From Excoecaria cochinchinensis (taxonomy: Eukaryota > Streptophyta > Magnoliopsida > Malpighiales > Euphorbiaceae): DNA of 64,000 bases. The first letter of the stretch is position 1; each line of letters opens with the position of its first letter. A model generated the notes under the pieces. It had not been told where the DNA came from and did not search any database. It saw nothing but the letters and a program-made list of their open reading frames with translations. Made by a program: the position numbers and the translations under genes. Below are positions 12,615 through 25,116 of the stretch, piece after piece. Where the stretch lies: NCBI GenBank assembly GCA_947683425.1, contig CANTUQ010000073.1:12483501-12547500 (forward strand), read 5' to 3'.

Positions 12615-13196
12615 CTAGGTGGCGTGAAGGATTTTTGGGAGTTGCTCGTGTCGTGCATCTGCAGGCTGGCCACATAGGAGTCGAGTTATTTATTTTGTCT
12701 CCTCCTGTAATTCTTTTGTATATGTATTATTTGTAAAGGATTTTAAGTTGTAATCTTTTGGGATATTGTATATATAACTTTATTTTTTAATTATATAATG
12801 AAATACGTTTTCTATGGTTCCTTTTATTATTGGTTATTGAATGCTTCCGCTGTATGTTTCGTCACGTCGTGAGTGAGCGTCGGGTAGCACGCTCGCCGGC
12901 GCCCTTCCAACGGGGGCGGCGGCGGGGGTGTTACAGGGGAATCTTTCCACGACTATCTCACCCGCTGGCGGAATAGGGTAATGGAAATGCGAAGAAAGCC
13001 AGACACCCAAGACCAGATCCGCCTGTTTATCAAGAACGCAAGCCTGTATTTGAAGGAGGGTTTGAAGATGAAAGGGTTGAAGGATTGGGAATCTCTGAAG
13101 GACATAGCCATTGAAGCAGAGGGAGAGTTCTTGGCTCGGAAAGCTAATAATGATAATTTTGCAAAGAGAGCTAATACCGGTCAAGGTACCAGTAGG

Positions 13197-13781
13197 ATCA
13201 ACTTGGATACCCTGAGCTGAAACAATATGCCCTAAGAAAGACACTTCCTGAAGCCAGAAGTCACACTTGCTAAGCTTCGCAAACAACCGATGCTCCCTCA
13301 ACACTTGCAAACGAACCAGAGATGGTCCTTATGCTCACTCTCATCCTTCGAGTAAACCAAAATATCATCTATGAACACCACTACAAATCGGTCAAAACAC
13401 TCAGTTCATCAAATCCATGAAAGCCGCAGCTGCATTGGTTAAACCAAACGGCATCACTAAAAACTCATAATGGCCATACCGAGTCCAAAAGGCAGTCTTA
13501 ACCACATCTGCATCCTGAACTCTCAACTGATAGTAACCCGACCGAAGGTCAATCTTTGAAAAGACTCCCGCACCTCTAAGCTGATCAAACAAATCCTCAA
13601 CTCTAGGCAAAGGATACTTATTCTTCACTATGACCTTGTTGATTTGCCTATAGTAGATATACATCCTCAAAGAACCATCTTTCTTCTTTTCAAACAACAC
13701 CGGAGCTCCCCATGGAGATATGCTGGGTCTAATAAACCCCTTATCCAATAACTCTTGTAGTTGAGTTTTGAGTTCTCTCCA
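13197..13781 (-). pseudogene. chromovirus reverse transcriptase fragment
   Basis: Frames at 13401-13748 and about 13200-13380 give Ty3/gypsy RT blocks: GFIRPSISPWGAPVLF, the catalytic-Asp block FSKIDLRSGYYQL, VMPFGLTNA, the FIDDIL active-site block (about 13340-13380) and the late motif FLGHIVS. It is in frame with the protease upstream except for a TAG at 13782-13784. Frameshifts follow 13401. The rest of RT, RNase H, integrase, any chromodomain and the 3' LTR are gone: the sequence stops at about 13197 against the Tat gag of the other strand. Confidence 0.85.
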
Positions 13782-14465
13782 CTATACAGGAGCCATCCGA
13801 TAAGGTGCTTTCGAAATGGGTAAAGTACCTGGCACAATCTCTATGGACAAATCCACCTCTCTCTTTAGAGGCAAACCAGGCAATTCACTAGGGAACACAT
13901 CACTAAACTCCCTAACAATGGGGATACCATCAATCTCAGCCTGATCACGCTTCAAATCCAAAACGACTGCTAAGAATGCCTCACATCCTTTTCTCATAAA
14001 CCTCTTCGCTTGCATGGCGAAAATCACATTACTCAAAGAACAAGGACCTAAGCCCTTAACAACCACAGAAGACTGATGCTTACCAAGCCAATCCATACCC
14101 AAGATCAAATCAAACTCTCTAAAAGGCAACTCAATCAAATCTGCGGGAAACTCAGTTCCTTGAATAAAAAGAGGATAATTCCTATGCACCCTACTCACAT
14201 TGACACTATGCCCTAAGGGACTGGTCACACAAATCTCATAGTCTAACAGATCTACATCATGCAACTTATCACTTAACTTATTCATGCACAAATATGAGTA
14301 TGTGGAACCAGGGTCAATTAGAGTATATAATTCAGTGTCAAGGAGTAAAAACTTACCGGCTATCACATCTGGAGCATCTTGCTCCTCCCGAGCTCTCATA
14401 GCATAGGCTCTAGCTAGCACTGCCACGGGATGCTCAACTGACTCAGATGCAGCTCTATCTCCAGG
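13782..14465 (-). pseudogene. chromovirus protease region
   Basis: An aspartic-protease domain with the active-site block LIDPGSTYSYL (about 14300-14340) and the later FDLILGMDWL block, then the linker leading to RT. It is in the same frame as the gag but separated from it by TGA at 14466-14468. In this lineage gag and pol are usually one frame, so this stop is probably a mutation. In place of the common D-S/T-G, the DPGST form is seen in some Ty3 chromoviruses. Confidence 0.8.
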
Positions 14466-15500
14466 TCAACCACCTCGACCTCTACCATAACTTGCCTGCG
14501 GAGCATTTGATCCTACTCTACTGGTCTCTCTCTGATCACTAGAAAGCTCACTCAACTTCGGACAGTTAGCTAAGAAATGATTAGTGCTACCACACCTAAA
14601 ATAACCACCCGTGAGCCACCTACACTCACCCCAATGGCGCTTACTGCAATGAGAACACTCAGGAAGCACATCAGTCTTCGAACCAGAACCACCTCTGCTA
14701 GAACCAAAACCTCTAGCAGAACCTTGCCTCCTACCTCTCGAAGCAGGGCCTGAAGAAAACTCATCTTGCAGGTTCCTAGACCTCTTACCCGAGGACAATG
14801 ACGATCCAGATCCTCCACGAGGGGGATTCCTCCTCTGAGCTCTTTCTCTTAGAACAGACTCAGATCTCTCGGCCTGCACAGCTGCTTGCACAATCTGATA
14901 GTACCCAATACCTGGAGTACTCATCAGCGAGATCAGCATAACCCTCAAAGACTCATTCAACCCAGTCTTAAAATGCCTACATCGAAACTCCTCAGTCAAA
15001 ACACCTTCAAGAGCATACTCAGTCAATCTGTTAAACTCTTTCTCAAATTCTAAAACCGTCATTGCCCTCTGTTTCAAACTCAAGAACTGCACCCACTTGG
15101 CATCCTTGTACTCTCGAGTCACATACTTACTAGTGAACTCCCTCTCAAAGAACTCCCAAGTAACTGGGTCAGGAAATTGAGGATGCCTACGGACCAACTT
15201 CCACCAGTCATAGGCGGATCCCTGTAATAGAGCCACCACACACTCTATCCGCCTCTCAGGAGGACACAGAATCTCATCTAAAGCTCGCTCTACCTTCTCT
15301 AACCACTTCTCAATAAATTCTGATTCATCCAAACCAGTCCCATAAAAGTCCTCTGCACCGGCCTTCCTCAGACTCTCAGTAGGTACTCTAGGAGCAGTCA
15401 CACTCTCAATGACCCTATCCATGTCTTGCAAAATCTTCAACATGACTTCAAAGGGCATGGCTGTAGCCTCAGGTTAGGCCCTAGCAGGTTGATCCGACAT
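14466..15500 (-). pseudogene. chromovirus gag
   Basis: From an ATG at 15500 the frame meets a TAA at 15474-15476 and then is open for 330 codons (15458-14466). It shows a Retrotrans_gag domain (motifs YDWWKLV, FEREFTSKYV, LSLKQRAMTVLEFEKEFNRLT in part) and an Arg/Gly/Ser-rich region. Two zinc knuckles near the C-terminus follow: CSHCSKRHWGEC, and one whose first Cys is Tyr (YFRCGSTNHFLANC). Encodes the particle protein of the family-A element; inactive as it stands. Confidence 0.85.
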
Positions 15501-15648
15501 AGACACTGAAGGATCAACTGCTTGGGGATTCACACTTTTAGCGAACCCCTCAAGCGACCTCGAACAGAATCAGAATCCATCTAAAAGAAAGACAAAGAAA
15601 ATCGCATCAGCCTACACAGTCCTAAACACCCAGAAATGCCTAAACCGA

Positions 15649-15662
15649 GGTTTTGATACCAA
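15649..15662 (-). other. family-A primer-binding site
   Basis: Minus strand TTGGTATCAAAACC, five bases from the LTR end at 15668. It is a variant of the tRNA-iMet complement TGGTATCAGAGC seen at 4390-4402. Confidence 0.75.
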
Positions 15663-16061
15663 AAACTGTAACACCCCCTTCCCATACATAGGAGAATCCA
15701 TCCGCAAGGGAGTGAGAACTCGTATGAGTAAGGGTGCCACCACATAGCACGGTATACAAACATCCATTCACATAATATAAACATACATACAATTAACGAA
15801 AAATTAAAAACTTAGGAAACATCAGAATGATCATGTATTATTTTAATAACATTTATTACAATAATGTTCTGATAAAAAACTGATATTACAAAATAGTTAC
15901 AGCTGTCAGAGATACTTAGCGAAAGCTTAACAAAATAAAAAATACAAAGAAAGTTCTATTACAAAAGAATCATGCTACAAAAATAAAGCCCTAACACTAA
16001 TCCCTCTGTGTTGGCTTGACTGGCGGTGACTCTCCCAAAAGATATACACCTTCTGCACCTG

Positions 16062-16098
16062 CACGGGTGAAAACACCGTGCTAAGCGATAACGCTTAG
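16062..16098 (-). other. family-A LTR double hairpin, copy 5
   Basis: Stems CTAAGCG/CGCTTAG (16081-16087, 16092-16098) and CACGG/CCGTG (16062-16066, 16076-16080), in mirror order because the LTR is on the minus strand. Confidence 0.7.
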
Positions 16099-16590
16099 TG
16101 GGGAAACACAACAATAATATATGGACGGCCATTCACTATGGTCATCAAGGAAATAAACATTCATAATGGCATCTGCTGAATATCATAAGATATAATCACA
16201 ATAGAATCACATTCATAACCATTCAAAGGTTCGAACTCATATTCATACGCCATCAAATTTATATGCTCATAAATAGTCATTCGGATTCAAATACTTATAA
16301 TTATTCTCATACGGATCACACACTTATAATCATATCAGAACAAATCATAACACCTGCTAACTCATAGTAGTGGATAATTGGTAAACGCGTAGAGGTACCT
16401 TACGGGTATGAATCGTCACGTAACGGTACCTTTCGGGTATGAATCGGGAAAACAGTATCATATTCTCTTTTCAAACATTTTACAAAGGGATCTTAAACAA
16501 GATCCAAACACGTAGAAGTTCGTAAGGAACTAAACAGGGACCTAATCAGGGTCCAGAACAGTACAGAGGTGCTGTAGCTAAAGGACTCTA

Positions 16591-16604
16591 TTAGGCATGC
16601 CTAA
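16591..16604 (-). promoter_or_regulatory. family-A LTR palindrome TTAGGCATGCCTAA
   Basis: Perfect palindrome at the conserved LTR position, followed on the minus strand by a GGACC...GGTCC inverted repeat. Confidence 0.6.
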
Positions 16605-16879
16605 CTATCCACTAGATTGACTCTCGCAGGTTATGCATAATACAAATCATACTCAAAGCGTAACATATAATTTATCATAGAGAAATCATAATAGTACACA
16701 TAAATAAGCATAATTATTCTCATCCAGTAGTAAAAACCCAAAAGGAAGTGATACTAATTCATTTTGGAAGGAAAGGGGCAAAATAAAAAAAACAGGCAAA
16801 AAGGGTCACTGTCGCGATCGCCTTCGCAAAGGGAGGGCAAAGGCGCGCAACTCGCGCGGCACTTTCAATAGTCTTGAAC

Positions 16880-17090
16880 AATCTTCATGACTCGTGAAGA
16901 TTGTTCACGACTCGTGAACGTTGTTCACATCGCGTGAACAATAGTTCATGACTCGTGAACCTTGTTCACAACTCGTGAACACGATTCACGTGTCGTGAAT
17001 CTCTCCTCTCCCATGCCCGACACGTAATTGCAACACCTCTCAAGTGCCAAGGCTTCACGAGTCGTGATTCTCAATCACGAGTCGGATGAG
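16880..17090. repeat. cluster of TCACGACTCGTGA words
   Basis: Repeated near-palindromes built on TCACGACTCGTGA and TTCACATCGCGTGAA. The best is a 17-base palindrome around a central C at 16903-16919. The same words occur in Athila LTRs and Athila internal regions. Confidence 0.75.
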
Positions 17091-18253
17091 GAGCAAAACA
17101 ACAAGCAATTTACGAAGAACTAGAATTCGCCTTTCTGTCGCGCTCACGAAGATGTCGAGCTCGCGACAGCATCGCGATTCCCAGTTTTCCAACAAAATGC
17201 AGAAAGCCCAGATTTCCAACCACAAAATCATTTTGACCCAAACTCAACCCAAACCTCATCTTACCTTCAAATAAGTCTTCCACCATCACATATAACATAA
17301 AACATAACTTAAATCCACAATTTACACAATCAAAATCATGCTTAGCACAATCAAACTCCTCAAGAACACACAAACCCATAAATTTAAGTAAATATTCATC
17401 AACTTCAATAATTGTCAATACTTCAACATTCATGCGTCATAACTCAAATCAAATAATTACCCATAATATTAATATCATTATATGCCTCATCAAACATCAA
17501 TTTTCCAGAAATTTTCATGTAAATACAAAAATCACAAGATGCACAAAATAAATAATTTCTCAAATAAAATCCCAAACAGATCCCAAACCTGAAATTCCTT
17601 TGCTCCTATCACTTAGTGCCACTACCACTAGCCTTCTCCTTTCCTTTGGGATCACGAGGAGGCTCAACTAACCAAAAACACCTAACAAAGCCACAAATAC
17701 AAAACCTAAATTAAAACCCAATCTAAACAAAATAATAATAAAAGAAGAAGAAAAGATGAAGAAGATGAAGAAATGCAGTAAACATATCAATTGAAGGTTA
17801 AGAGATGATCAATTTCCACCACACTTACTTGGATCTAAGCTAGGGCACTCAACAGAAGAGAAAAGGAAGAAGGGGAGTAGAGAACAAGAGAGAAACGGGA
17901 AATGTAGAAAATAAATTCTGCTTTTCCCTTTTTCTCTTTCTTCTTTTATTTCTTTTCCTAACCCTAGACACATGTCATTTCCTCATTTGTGGAGATTAAC
18001 CACTCATACCCAACAAGCATGCTTTAAACACACACAATGCTATCCTCACTAATGCACACCTTACCAACATGTGAGTATGTAAACACTAATGCAACCCACA
18101 CACTTACATCCTGCAACTCTACATGCACTCACACTATAAAAATACTCACAAAACATGCATTTTACCTAAAATGCCCTTATCACATGCCATCACACACCCA
18201 ATGCACACATGCACAAATGGCTCCAACTTCTAGGGGGCAAACGAGGTGTTATA

Positions 18254-19997
18254 ATAAACACATTAGTATAGTTCATCATACAAGTACTCATGCCAATGCT
18301 CATACAACTCAATGAATACATGTACTAACTATAAACACATACATACAGTGCTACATATAAATTCATATTCATTACTTATTTCCTCTTCATATATACACAT
18401 ATGGATTGATAGATTTATTACATTAAAGCTCATGGTTAGCGTTATTAACTTATTACAATTTCCATTTGGAATTCATTTGTATTTTCCAAGCGATAGTCAT
18501 TCTCATACTCATTTAATAGTCCCAAACATGCATTGGACAAATCCCGTAAGGTTTCGTTGCAATACGGGTTCAATTCGGGAAAAAAAACACATAAAATAGT
18601 CAAAACAGAAGGCGTCACGGTGGAAATGACTTTGTTGTGACCATGAGGTCCAAAAATATGCAATTCTACCATCTCTTGGAATTTTTCACAGTGGCAATGA
18701 ATTGGTTGTGACCGTGACATACCAAAATTAAGCAAAACAGAGGCAAAATTGAGGATTGCTTCACTACTCTTTATTGTTGAGCCTAAGCGGACATCTAAAC
18801 AAAATATTTAGGCCAACCTTCCATCTAAACAATTGTTACCAAGGATGTCCAATTTCAAATGGAACATGCTTCAGGTCATTTGGACCTCTAAATCAACAGA
18901 TATGAATTAAAAAATATAGGCTGTTCCAATGAACCCGCCAAGGTAGAGACACGTCTGATTTTACAATTTTTAAGGGTTCTAGAGCCAAAATTTATTCATG
19001 GCCATTTCTGGACTTGTATAGGCATGGAAGTCAGGGTTCTAATGGATCAATAATAACTTGATTTGGAGTTCTAAAACTCCAGTTATGACTAAATCATCAT
19101 ACGGAGGTCTGACGGAATTTGAGCAGAGTTTTCCGTACAACTAAGGTTCATACTTGATCACATACTATACTCATGGCAATTCAAATAAAACTTCAACAAA
19201 CATCCATTTTACATTTCAAATATATCAAATATCAATTAACATATACAAACACATACAATTTCTCCCAACTACAAAAACAAATTAAACATGCATCAATTCA
19301 AATACAATCCCAAACCTCTTGAAGCACTCCTTCACTTCACAATCATGTAGCTTTTTCCTTTTCCTTTGCTTTTCTACTAGTTTCTCCAACTTAAAAACAC
19401 ATACATACACGTGCAAAGTTCAATTAGAACTATAAACTGAAATTCAAATCAAGGAAAAGAAATACACTTGACTCGAGCTTACCCTTTTCTAGCTTATCAC
19501 TTAATCTTCTTAACCAATTTAATTCTAGTCTTAAGGAACCAACGAAATGGATAAAGAACTAAAGAGAGAAGAAAAGGAATTGAAGAAAAAAGAATTGAAG
19601 GCAGAAATGTAGAGAGAGGCTGGATCACATGAAGACTAGAATGCCAAAATCTGCTTCTCAAAGTCCTTATATGTGCATGCAAATGCAAGGTGTCAAGCAC
19701 AAGCTCTTCAATGCTAGGTGGCACACTCATACAATAACACTTGGAATCCACTTAGACATAATTTTGCCACATGGAATTTCACTATCTTCTCATTAAGGTT
19801 AATTAATCATACTTTAATTAATGTAATCCTCCTCTTAACACTAATCATGCCAATTTACAATTTGGTCACTAAACTATTTTATTTCATTCACTTAAGTCCC
19901 TAAATTCTCATTTTTAATTAAATCCAAATCTGTAAACCCTAATTAACACTCACTTCATTTCACTAATCACACTCAATACTAATTATGGGCTGTTACA
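18254..19997 (-). repeat. family-A LTR fragment (minus strand)
   Basis: Starts (minus strand) at TGTAACAGCCC (19997). The middle matches other family-A LTRs, including the block around AACCCGCC...GAGACAC (about 18930) and the TGAGCAGAGTTTTCC block (about 19115). It is interrupted at 18254 by the chromovirus LTR above. No coding sequence seen. Confidence 0.65.
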
Positions 19998-20800
19998 CAT
20001 AACTTATCAAACAAGCCCACACTTTATTATACATATTCACATTTATAGTTTTCATATATATAGTCATTCATAAGCCAATACAATATTTCTCATAAATTAG
20101 GACATCTATCTCGCATTTATAAATCTTAGCAATGTCGCGTTCGCGACAGACCTCACATATCCTTTTATCGCGCTCTTGGAAAAATTCATGCACGCGACAG
20201 AACACCCAATAGACTTCTATCGCGCTCGCGATGGACCTCACATATCCTTCTGTTGTGATAAAACACGATCTGGCAATTTGTGCTAGCGGCAGAATTCGCG
20301 TACGCGCGCTCGCGATAGAATACGATATGACAATTTCAGCCTACGGATCTCTCTATCGTGCTCACGACCCTTATTGTGCTCGCAACAGAGCATGAACTTT
20401 ATATTCAAAAATCCTACTTCACCTACCTCTTTTCAAGCACTTTCCTATATTCACATACATGACTTCTAAGACTAACCAAAACATCATTTTCAGCCAAAAT
20501 GGCCTTCTAACCAATTAATCACCTATATTTTAGTTTCCCAATGGTACAAACCTCAATTCATTTGGACTTAATCTTAAAGAGTTATGGTCAAGGGAACACA
20601 ACTACTCCAAAAGCCCTCCTACAGAATTTTAGTTACACTTATAAGCACTTTTGAAGACATTAAAGTTCTCAAACCAAAAGGACCATTTCTATAACAATTA
20701 CAGGCATAGACCTTAGAATTCTAATCCTATTAACGTCTCACTGATTACTAAACTGAACTGTATTTACTGTTCACTGTAGTGGGCATATGGGGTCTACATC
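19998..20800 (-). repeat. probable older family-A LTR fragment
   Basis: Contains decayed TCGCGTTCGCGACAGA-type words (20130-20390) and a middle block resembling 18900-19150. Edges are uncertain; the plus end near 20800 is a guess. Confidence 0.45.
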
Positions 20801-21469
20801 TCGTGTATCCGGTCCATAGATTTCTACCGGGTCATACTAGGGGCATATTAATGAAAAGAAAAGAAAATGACATAAATGGAGTAAAAATGGACTTAAATGA
20901 TAGAATTTAAAAGTTATAGGGGCAAAATGGTAATTTTGTAAAATATTGAGAAAAGTGAGTAAAAATGGTAAATTATGAAAATAAAGGTTAAACAAGTAAA
21001 TTAGTCAATTAATTAAGGATTAAATGTGAAATTTTGCATGGAATGAAGTTTAAGGATTAAACGGTTATTTTACAAATAAATAATGAATGAATGGTGTTAA
21101 GTGAATAACTAGTGGCATTTTCATAAATAAATAAAATTGAAGGGTATTTTTGTAATTTACTGAAAAAATATAATAAAGGACTAAACTGAAATTTTGTAAA
21201 GTGCAAATTATTCATTGTTAAGGTAAATAAATGAAATTGTATGAAATAATGAGGACTGAAAAAGGAAATAAATGAATAACAGTTAAATAATAGAGTTAAT
21301 GATTAAATAAAAACAAATTAAATATTGTGACCACATTAAATGGATTTATTTAATTATATGTTAAAAAATGCATTTGTATGCGTGCATATTAGTAGATGGG
21401 AATTTTAGGATTGGTATCCACCACTGAGCACATTAATGCTCAGCACGTAGTTTGTTGACTGCGTGTAGG
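20801..21469 (+). repeat. divergent family-A-like LTR fragment
   Basis: AT-rich, with no coding potential until the double hairpin (21424-21465), which is arranged as in family A but with different bases. It is cut directly after the hairpins by an Athila LTR; GTAGG (21465-21469) is the likely target site. Confidence 0.45.
21424..21465 (+). other. family-A-like double hairpin, copy 6 (compensated)
   Basis: Stems CTGAGCA/TGCTCAG (21424-21430, 21437-21443) and CACGTAG/CTGCGTG (21444-21450, 21459-21465). Several positions differ from other copies, yet pairing is complete apart from one wobble. Confidence 0.7.
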
Positions 21470-22488
21470 TGTTAGCTTATTTCTACATGCTAATTCTGCA
21501 AGTATACGGTGTACCAATTATAGTACAAAAGATGTCGATCCCACGAGAAATGTGATAAATATTACACACTATTACTACTCAATTTTAATCTTATTTACAA
21601 TGATCAATAAATTGTGAGTTAAATCTAAACTACTCTATCATATAAACTAATTAAACCTAGTTCATGTTAATCAAAGAAGACAATATATGTAATGAAGAAC
21701 TAATGGTTATAAACTTGATTCCATCAGTTTAATTAACATTTATAATTTTATCAGCAAGCCAAGTTGGAATATAGTTCTAATCCACTCTCTCGACATGAAT
21801 TAGAATGCTCAAAACATGCAATTAAAATGCTAATCCTTAACTCTCATTAATGAACTAGTTGATTCTAATTACATACTTTAAGAATATTCACCAACCTATA
21901 GCAATTATCTCAACATGCAATCTCTCAAACTATGCTTTGATAACGAATTTCTATTAGATGTCAGATAAAGCGAACTTCTCAGTTCTCCTTTAACTTATAA
22001 CAATCATGCAAATATACTAATAGAGAATTCTGCATTCAAAGACCAATAATATAGATGAAAATAGAAGTAAAGTTAATATCATTCAAGTTCCTAAAGAACA
22101 TTCATTTAATATTTACAAAGAAGTAGTAGAGATTAGAAATAAAAGAAGGGCATCTCTCAACCCTTTTTCCCTTCACAAATTATAGTCTTCTTCCTTGCAA
22201 TTGCCTTCCTTTCAAAACATAAATCTAACTTAGAACTTTAACTCTAAAAACTGTTCTCTCAAAACATACAGAAAATAATTCAATGAAATTCCATCATCTC
22301 TTAAATTACAACTGAAACAAATACTTATACTGTTCTAAACAATATGGTCCTTGAGATGTCTCTTCAAAAAGGTTGCAAATCTTTGTGGGAAAACACAACT
22401 CTTTATGGTAATATTTGAATATAACTGCCCAACGGCTCTCTCTATCGTGATCGCGACGCCTGTCGTGCTCACGACAGAGCACGCTAGC
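21470..22488 (-). repeat. Athila-type LTR fragment (copy 4)
   Basis: The plus strand starts TGTTAGCTTATTTC and continues AAGTATACGGTGTACC, GATGTCGATCCCACGAG and so on, as in the minus-strand Athila LTRs. It ends within the CpG-palindrome segment (22440-22488), where Tat element I inserted. Only the 3' half of the LTR (minus-strand sense) is present; the rest would lie beyond the right edge of the window. Confidence 0.8.
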
Positions 22489-24590
22489 TGTAGACACTAG
22501 GTCCTGAGGTAGTCCAGATCAGAGTTACCCGATGATGATAAGACGCCTTTCCACAGGCAAAAAGGTTAAAAGTGAGGATTTCCTTATAAAATTTGCATTT
22601 TGGAGTGAAAAATTGAAAAATAATAAAAAATATTTTAAAAAATTAATTTTGAAAAATGGGGGCTTAAAATTATAGTATTTTTAGTCATTTTTTTTTAAAA
22701 AAAAAATCGGATCGCGAGTGTCGGGCGCGGCGGTACGCTTGCGCGCTGGCGCCCGGCTCGCTGGCGCTCGAGCGCCCAGCGCGCTGTACGCGCAAAGGCG
22801 ACACGCAGCGTCGCCAATGCAGCGAGTCGCTAAAAGTGCGCGCTGGCGTGCGCGGATGTGCGCAGCGCTGCCGCTCCGACGCCCGTCCCTATATAGCGAC
22901 GGGCGTCCCTACTTCTGGTCGTCGCTAAAGAGTCTAATACCCCTTTTTTTCGATTTTTGGACCTAAAAATCAGTTTTTTTGTAACAACCCGAATTACACC
23001 CTAGTAGGATTTATGGTGTAATTGTATAGTAAGAGTACAAGGAATTGGACCAAGAATAAGATTAAGAGTATTTAAGGACCTAATTGAAGAGGTAAATTAA
23101 ATGTTAGAAAAGAAGTTGAGTGGAACGACTAATAGGGAATTGAGATAAGGAGTAAGTGGGAAATTTGATTGAGTGGAACATGTGGCAGATTTTAGACTTG
23201 TGTCTTGCTGTGAACTTGCCACCTAGGCAGCCACATGCAAGAAGTATTGAAGTTAGTGGCAAAATCTGTCTCATTCCACTAACAATTATATTTTCTACTT
23301 CACCACTCTCATTCTCTCATGGGTTCTTCTCTCTTCTTCCTTTCTTCATTCTGATTTGTGATTCTTCAAGTTATGTTATTGCTATAATTGTATGGTTTGA
23401 AGAGGTTACCATGTGAACTAAGAGGTAAGTGTATTGGATTTGTGTTTCTGTTTCTACCCCTTCTTATGGTTTGTTGGTTGAGTAAATGGATTAAGAGTTT
23501 GTTTTGATTTGGGTATTGCAAGAAGCTGAGGCTAGAAGAAAGGAAAAGGTCAAGGACAAGATCTGATTTGGGGTGTCTCGGCTGCTCTTCTAGAGGTAGG
23601 GATCGTGTGCCCTTTGATTTTTGCATGTGTAGTGAAATTATGATGTTGGGTCAGTTAATGCATGTTTATGTGTTTAATTGATATTTGATATAATTGAAAT
23701 GTAAATTGGATGTGTGTTGAAGTGTTAATTGAATTGCCTTGAGTAAAATATAGTGACCATGTATGAACACTAGTTGTAGGGGAAAACTCTGCTCAGATTG
23801 TATCAGACCTCCGTGTGATGTTTTGTCCATAAGTGGAGTTTCACAATTCCAATTTAAGTGATTGTTATTTCATTAGAACCATGACTTCTATATCTATATA
23901 AGTCCCGGAAATTACTATGACCTAATTCTGGCTCTAAGTGTCCCAAAAATATGCCATAACGTAAGTGTCTCTATTCAGGCGGGTCCATTGGAACAATATA
24001 TATTATTTAGGTCTTATCTTATGTTTTATATGTCCAAATGACCTGTAACTTGTCGTATTTGAAAGATAAATTCCTAGGGAACAATTGTTAAGAGGACACT
24101 TTGTCCAAAAATGAGGTCTAGAGGGTCTTTTAGGAGATACAACTTTTGAGTGAAAACCAGTCTCGAAGGGCTCCTGAGGTGAGCTACTGTCGCGATCGCG
24201 AAATAGTCGCGACCTCGCGATAGAATAACACATATTTAGCCTTTTATTCTTCATTTTGATCCCATGGTTGGCATGATTCATTTCCCACCTTTACCCTCCT
24301 CTAGTTTGAGTATTTTTGTGTGTTTATCCTTCCCGAAATGCACCCAAACTCCTCTTTAAGTTCCTATAACTTATCCAATTCATGTTTAACATCATGATAT
24401 GAATATATGAATGTGTTTGAATATGTATTTTATATATCATAGGTGTTTGCTAGTAGGAATTATATATATATATTTCTTGGATTGTTTAGCATGTATATGA
24501 ATTGAGTGAGATGTGATTGCAATTGGATACGTGAATATGTGTTGTAGTAATTAGAGTGTTAGCGAGCCTGAAGTGTCAAGTTAGTGGATA

Positions 24591-24606
24591 TATAAGCATG
24601 CTTATA
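24591..24606 (+). promoter_or_regulatory. family-A LTR palindrome TATAAGCATGCTTATA
   Basis: Perfect 16-base palindrome at the conserved LTR position, with matched changes in both arms relative to other copies. Confidence 0.6.
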
Positions 24607-25078
24607 AAGGGTTTAGTGCAGCTGCTCAGTAGACTCACATGGGTCTTTTGCTTAGAGATTTCGGTCTCTTTTGTTACCTTTGGTTATTCGAATGTTTTCA
24701 GACTTATGTCTTTTGTTTTAGATACTGAATTTCATCGGTATCTTTTGTACCCGTATCCACAGTTTGTGAGAGTTCAGGCTTCTTCTTGTTTGCTTTTGTG
24801 ATGATCGAGCTTATGCTATTGATGATGGAATGATTATTTTGAGCATGTCATATTAAAGCTTTTGGCTTTGTTTTATTCGTTATATGGACATGATATTGTT
24901 AAGATTCAGTTATGTGATATGTAAATAAGAATGTTATGGTGCTTTGAGCATATTAGTTTTGATAAGATTGAATTATACATGTTATACTTTTGTATTGATA
25001 TTGCGATGACGTCTTGATATGATGTATATATTGTTATGCGTGCTTGTGCAGTCCTTGTTTTTGTTTTGTACATCCCCA

Positions 25079-25116
25079 CTAAGCGTTATTGCTTAGCACG
25101 GATGTTTATTTCCGTG
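25079..25116 (+). other. family-A LTR double hairpin, copy 7
   Basis: Stems CTAAGC/GCTTAG (25079-25084, 25091-25096, extendable by a G-U pair) and CACGGA/TCCGTG (25097-25102, 25111-25116). Confidence 0.7.

Larger units (their letters stand above)
10391..12935 (+). mobile_element. solo family-A LTR, TSD GGGGA
   Basis: A 2545-base LTR from TGTAACAACCC to GGGGGTGTTACA, flanked by GGGGA on both sides (10386-10390, 12936-12940). It contains the palindrome TTAAGCATGCTTAA (12180-12193), the double hairpin (12579-12614) and a dense cluster of TCGCGATCGCGA-type words (11630-11955). There is no internal region, so it is a solo LTR left by LTR-LTR recombination. Arg/Ala-rich frames over the CpG cluster (11482-12003, 11648-11977) are probably spurious. 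Confidence 0.93.
9681..13196 (+). pseudogene. Tat gag, split by a solo LTR and truncated
   Basis: Gag is read in one frame from 9681 to 10390 and resumes at 12941, after the solo LTR and its TSD. Features include a Pro/Glu-rich N-terminal region, then a Retrotrans_gag-like capsid core (about 10110-10380, with motifs PKFDGTSDP, WYHSL and LTEEFLRQYD). The core continues after the insertion with RLFIKNASLY and MKGLKDWESLKD. There is a TAA stop at 9756-9758. The usual leader of about 1 kb and the first dozen or so codons are missing: gag sequence starts right after the primer site. The 3' end is cut at about 13197, where the RT of an opposite-strand chromovirus begins. Confidence 0.85.
15668..18253 (-). 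repeat. family-A 5' LTR of the truncated chromovirus
   Basis: About 2586 bases from GGTGTTATA (18253; start of the LTR on the minus strand, one base off TGTAAC) to TGTAACACCCCC at 15668. It carries the double hairpin (16062-16098), palindrome (16591-16604), TCGCGATCGC words (about 16811) and a run of TTCACGACTCGTGAA words (16880-17090). As the LTR joined to gag-pro-RT, it anchors family A to the chromoviruses. Confidence 0.88.
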
